Shown here: positions 61,600 to 64,000 of the stretch, piece by piece
Layout: each line of letters starts with the position of its first letter
Position numbering within the stretch: the first letter of the stretch is position 1
From: an uncultured Microbacterium sp.
Lineage (GTDB): Bacteria; Actinomycetota; Actinomycetes; Actinomycetales; Microbacteriaceae
Assembly: GCF_947489255.1 (NCBI RefSeq)
Contig: NZ_CANLCY010000005.1
Location: 434,001 to 498,000, forward strand
Direction: 5' to 3'
DNA length: 64,000 nucleotides
Translations under genes and position numbers: made by a program
Notes under the pieces: model-generated
What the model was told of the DNA's origin: nothing
Databases searched by the model: none
Seen by the model: only the letters and a program-made list of their open reading frames with translations

Positions 61600-62256
61600 T
61601 CAGTCCTCCCGGGGCAGCGCCCGCTGCGCGACCACGCGCCGCGCTTGGACCACCGCTTCGGCGAACTCGGTGTCGGGGTCGTCCATGACGATCGCCGTCG
61701 CCCGCGCGTGCGCGCTCACGACGTCGTAGGGCGAGGCCGCCGCCCGCTCGACAGTCGCTTCGGCACGGAACCCGATCGCCGCGAACGCCCGGCTCAGGCT
61801 GCGCTGGGTGTCGTGGTCGCCGCGGCCGAACTGGGTGGCGAGCTCTTCGGCGAGCGCCTCGTGCGCGTCGTCGGGAACGAGTCCGGATGCCGTGCGCCAC
61901 GCCGCCCGCGCCACCTCGGGGTGCCGATCGCGCAGCACCGCCGGCGTGATCACGGCGAACGCGGCGGGATCGCCGATCTTCGACAGCGTGTGCAGGGCCT
62001 GGCTTCGCGCCTGGGGCACCTCGGAGGCCACCTCGGGCAGCAGTTCCGCGACCGCCCGCGCCGGGTCGTGCCGCGTGAGCGCCCACGTGAGCATGTCGCG
62101 CACGAAGAAGTCGGGCTCGACGGCGCATCGGGCCACGAGCTCGGCGATGTAGCTGTCGTCGGGGCGGGTTCCCGCGGCGAGCGCGGCCTGCAGCCGCGCG
62201 GAGGCGTCGGAGTGCGCGAGGGCGGCGCGCAGACGGGAGGCGGGGGTGTCGGTCAT
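61600..62256 (-). CDS. HEAT-repeat protein
   Basis: A 218-residue, all-helical protein of about four to five HEAT-like pairs (DFFVRDMLTWALTRHDPARAV, QARSQALHTLSKIGDPAAFAV, HPEVARAAWRTASGLVPDD). It is cytoplasmic and without catalytic motifs. Similar short HEAT proteins in actinobacteria are often of unknown function and act as scaffolds. It lies 136 nt downstream of the GTPase gene on the same strand; the relation is uncertain. Confidence 0.75.
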   Translation of the reverse strand: MTDTPASRLRAALAHSDASARLQAALAAGTRPDDSYIAELVARCAVEPDFFVRDMLTWALTRHDPARAVAELLPEVASEVPQARSQALHTLSKIGDPAAFAVITPAVLRDRHPEVARAAWRTASGLVPDDAHEALAEELATQFGRGDHDTQRSLSRAFAAIGFRAEATVERAAASPYDVVSAHARATAIVMDDPDTEFAEAVVQARRVVAQRALPRED

Positions 62257-62392
62257 CGTGGTTCCAGGGTTTCACGCCGGGCGACGGCGGGGGCCGACTT
62301 GGCGGATGCCGAGACCGGCCGGGAGGTGCGGAACGGCGCGCGACCGGCATCCATCCGCCGCTTGCTCCGCGGGCCGCCGCCTTCCGTGGGCC

Positions 62393-63550
62393 CTACTTCC
62401 GCCCCACCCGCCGCTCCACCAGCTTCCGCGCCACGTCCATGAAGCTCGGCGCGTACTTCGCCCACTCCTGGTCGAGCTTGCGCACGTCGATCTTGCCGGT
62501 GTGCAGGAGCTCGCAGATCTTGAGCCAGCTCTCGCCCGTCGCCGCCGTGAGAGCACCCGCGACTGCCGCGTTCACGACGATGCCCGCGCCAGGGATCAGC
62601 TTCAGGAAGCTCGTCGCGAGCGCGCGGCCGGCGACCTGTACGCCGAACTGCGCGAGCGCTCCCGCCGACAGCATCGTCTTGACTTCGAGGTCGTAGATGG
62701 CGGCGATGCGCCCCATCATCGTCAGCTGGATCGGCGCCAGCGTGACAGCATCCGAGACAGGAAGCGGAACGGTCGCCGCTCCCGCGGCCGCTGCAGACGC
62801 CGCGGCGATGATCGGCCGCGCCATCTCGCGCTTCCACGGGAGGTTGAGGCGCTGTGCGATGCGAAAGGCGTCCTTGTCGCGCTCGGGCGCGAGCTCCAGC
62901 GTCTCCGTGACAAGGTCACCGAGGCCGTGCCCCTTGCCCTTCCCGTTCTTGTCGCGGGTCGAGGTGAGGATGACCTGCCGGTACGGGATGCGCAGCCGCT
63001 CCCCGGTGTTCGGATCGACCGGGTCGTTGAGCCACTCGACGAACGCCTCCAGGTCTTTCGCGACGCCCTGGTGCCCCGTGATCGGATTCTTGATCCAGTC
63101 GACCTTCGTCAACACGAGGATCACCGGCAGCCCCCGCGCGTCGAGCTCGCGGATCATGGCGATGTCGGCCGGAGTGAGCCGGTCGTCAGCGGCCCGCACG
63201 CAGTACCAGACGACCGAGATCTGGTGATCGCCGGGGTGGGCGGCGATGGCATCCAGGTGGTTGCGCAGCTGCTGATCGGGCGGAACGGGCGAGCCGATCT
63301 CGAACCCCTCGACGTCCCAGATGCCGAGCGAGTCGTCGCTGTAGAAGTGCACGCCGCGCGTGACCGGCAGCCCGCGCCCGACCTTCGCCCAGTCGCGCCC
63401 GAACACGGCGTTGACGAGCGACGACTTCCCCACGCCCGAGGCGCCGACGATCGCGAGGTTGAACCGCCCGTAGCGCGACTTCGCCTCCGACGTCGCCTCG
63501 ACGAAGGCCTTCTCGTCGAGCTGCCGCGCGTCGGTGTTCTTCTTCGCCAT
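62393..63550 (-). CDS. GTPase with DUF697-like membrane-associated C-terminal domain
   Basis: A 385-residue protein. The N-terminal GTPase domain has G1 GASGVGKSS (about 36-44), switch region PVTRGVHFYSDD, G3 DVEG and G4 LVLTKVDW. The C-terminal part has hydrophobic helices (ARPIIAAASAAAAGAATVPLPVSD, LTMMGRIAAIYDLEV, FLKLIPGAGIVVNAAVAGAL), as in YcjF/DUF697-type dynamin-like or stress GTPases. It starts MAKKNTDARQ, with GGGAGG about 8 nt upstream. Role unknown; membrane remodelling or stress response is only a possibility. Confidence 0.83.
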   Translation of the reverse strand: MAKKNTDARQLDEKAFVEATSEAKSRYGRFNLAIVGASGVGKSSLVNAVFGRDWAKVGRGLPVTRGVHFYSDDSLGIWDVEGFEIGSPVPPDQQLRNHLDAIAAHPGDHQISVVWYCVRAADDRLTPADIAMIRELDARGLPVILVLTKVDWIKNPITGHQGVAKDLEAFVEWLNDPVDPNTGERLRIPYRQVILTSTRDKNGKGKGHGLGDLVTETLELAPERDKDAFRIAQRLNLPWKREMARPIIAAASAAAAGAATVPLPVSDAVTLAPIQLTMMGRIAAIYDLEVKTMLSAGALAQFGVQVAGRALATSFLKLIPGAGIVVNAAVAGALTAATGESWLKICELLHTGKIDVRKLDQEWAKYAPSFMDVARKLVERRVGRK

Positions 63551-63682
63551 GGTCTCGCCTCCCCCGCACGTCGGCCTCAGGATGCCGCGACGCAGGGCGC
63601 GGATGAGGTTGTGTCGAATCTACGGCTCAGGCTCGCTCGCGCGCCGTCTGACGGTGACCCTTGCGCGAGCGCGCACAACGCG

Positions 63683-64000
63683 TCACGGCTGTCGCCGCAT
63701 CCCCACCCATGTGTCCCCATCCCGCACGAACACGATCCGATCGTGCAACCGCGAGGGACGCCCCTGCCAGAACTCGATCTCGCGCGGCTCCACCCGATAC
63801 CCGCCCCAGTGCGGCGGACGCGGCACCGGCTGGTCGTCGCCGAAGCGGGCCGACACCTCCGCCATCTGCTCCTCGAGGGCGGCACGGGATGCCACGGGCT
63901 CCGACTGATGGCTCGCCCAGGCCGACAGCTGTGAACCGCGCGGACGCGACGCGAAGTAGGCGTCATCGCGTTCTGCGGGAAGCGGCGTGGCCGTGCCGAG
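63683..64000 (-). CDS. pdxH: pyridoxamine 5'-phosphate oxidase, C-terminal part
   Basis: The frame stays open to the right edge, giving the last 105 residues of Pdx[61 protein letters not shown] and RLHDRIVF. These include the FMN and PLP phosphate-binding arginines of the family. It catalyses the last step of vitamin B6 cofactor synthesis. The start codon is outside the window; the GTG at 63895 is internal. Confidence 0.95.
   Translation of the reverse strand, partial: LGTATPLPAERDDAYFASRPRGSQLSAWASHQSEPVASRAALEEQMAEVSARFGDDQPVPRPPHWGGYRVEPREIEFWQGRPSRLHDRIVFVRDGDTWVGMRRQP

Noticed and set aside
63895..63895. Short 70-residue gene starting at this GTG
   Set aside because: The frame is open to the window edge and encodes the conserved PdxH segment upstream, so this is an internal codon.

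Overview
The window is high-GC DNA (roughly 70 percent G+C) from an actinobacterium. The gene content, the widespread leaderless promoters (a TANNNT box 5-8 nt before the start codon), the class-E-type LAxTG surface protein, the DUF916/WxL-like surface proteins and the protein sequences as a whole suggest family Microbacteriaceae, most likely Microbacterium. That assignment is inference from recognition, not from a search. I saw no tRNA, rRNA, CRISPR array, transposase, integrase or phage module. Genes are tightly packed, and many stop and start codons overlap as ATGA or GTGA.

Layout. (1) 0-10 kb: the end of a LuxR-type regulator, then a minus-strand zinc neighbourhood. It holds the cysteine-poor ribosomal proteins S14, L33 and L28, a 3-methyladenine glycosylase, a membrane-anchored propeller-like protein, a His-rich TIGR03943 protein with its UPF0718 permease, the zinc repressor Zur and the ZnuABC zinc importer behind a clear Zur box. 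(2) 10-13 kb: MetNIQ methionine importer. (3) 13-22 kb: a rhamnoside or pectin-type glycan locus, with a binding protein, two permeases, a GH78 alpha-rhamnosidase and a GH39-like secreted glycosidase, controlled by a divergent LacI regulator. (4) 22-32 kb: an MFS exporter, a three-gene 2-oxoacid dehydrogenase operon (E1-alpha, E1-beta, E2), a GH43 enzyme, hisC, a holin-like membrane protein, a low-molecular-weight phosphatase and purB. (5) 32-38 kb: a very large wall-anchored GH43 protein, an alcohol dehydrogenase, and a repeat-rich stretch almost without genes. (6) 38-45 kb: membrane and surface proteins, including a DUF916 protein next to a metallophosphoesterase fused to a WxL-like domain, a HupE-like protein, a lipoprotein and an LPATG protein. 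(7) 45-53 kb: a lactate/gluconeogenesis block (ppsR-ppsA, LldR-like repressor, lactate permease, lactate dehydrogenase). (8) 53-64 kb: an ABC exporter pair, an MmpL pump with a divergent MarR repressor, a Nudix hydrolase, a zinc-ribbon SDR protein, an acyltransferase, a HEAT-repeat protein, a GTPase and the C-terminal end of pdxH.

How parts fit together. Zinc uptake and its repressor sit with zinc-independent ribosomal proteins, an arrangement known from other actinobacteria. The rhamnoside locus imports and cleaves plant glycans but has no ATPase of its own, so a shared ATPase elsewhere is implied. Lactate taken up by LldP is oxidised by LldD to pyruvate, which PpsA can turn into phosphoenolpyruvate. 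A GGTCAGACC-type operator is seen upstream of both lldP and ppsR. The most unusual features are a structured leader in front of rpmB, the phosphoesterase-WxL fusion, two 62-bp palindromic elements, a TTCGACAGGCTCAGG repeat that has entered the E2 coding region in frame, two tandem-repeat arrays at 36-38 kb, and a strong excess of the heptamer GGATGCC.
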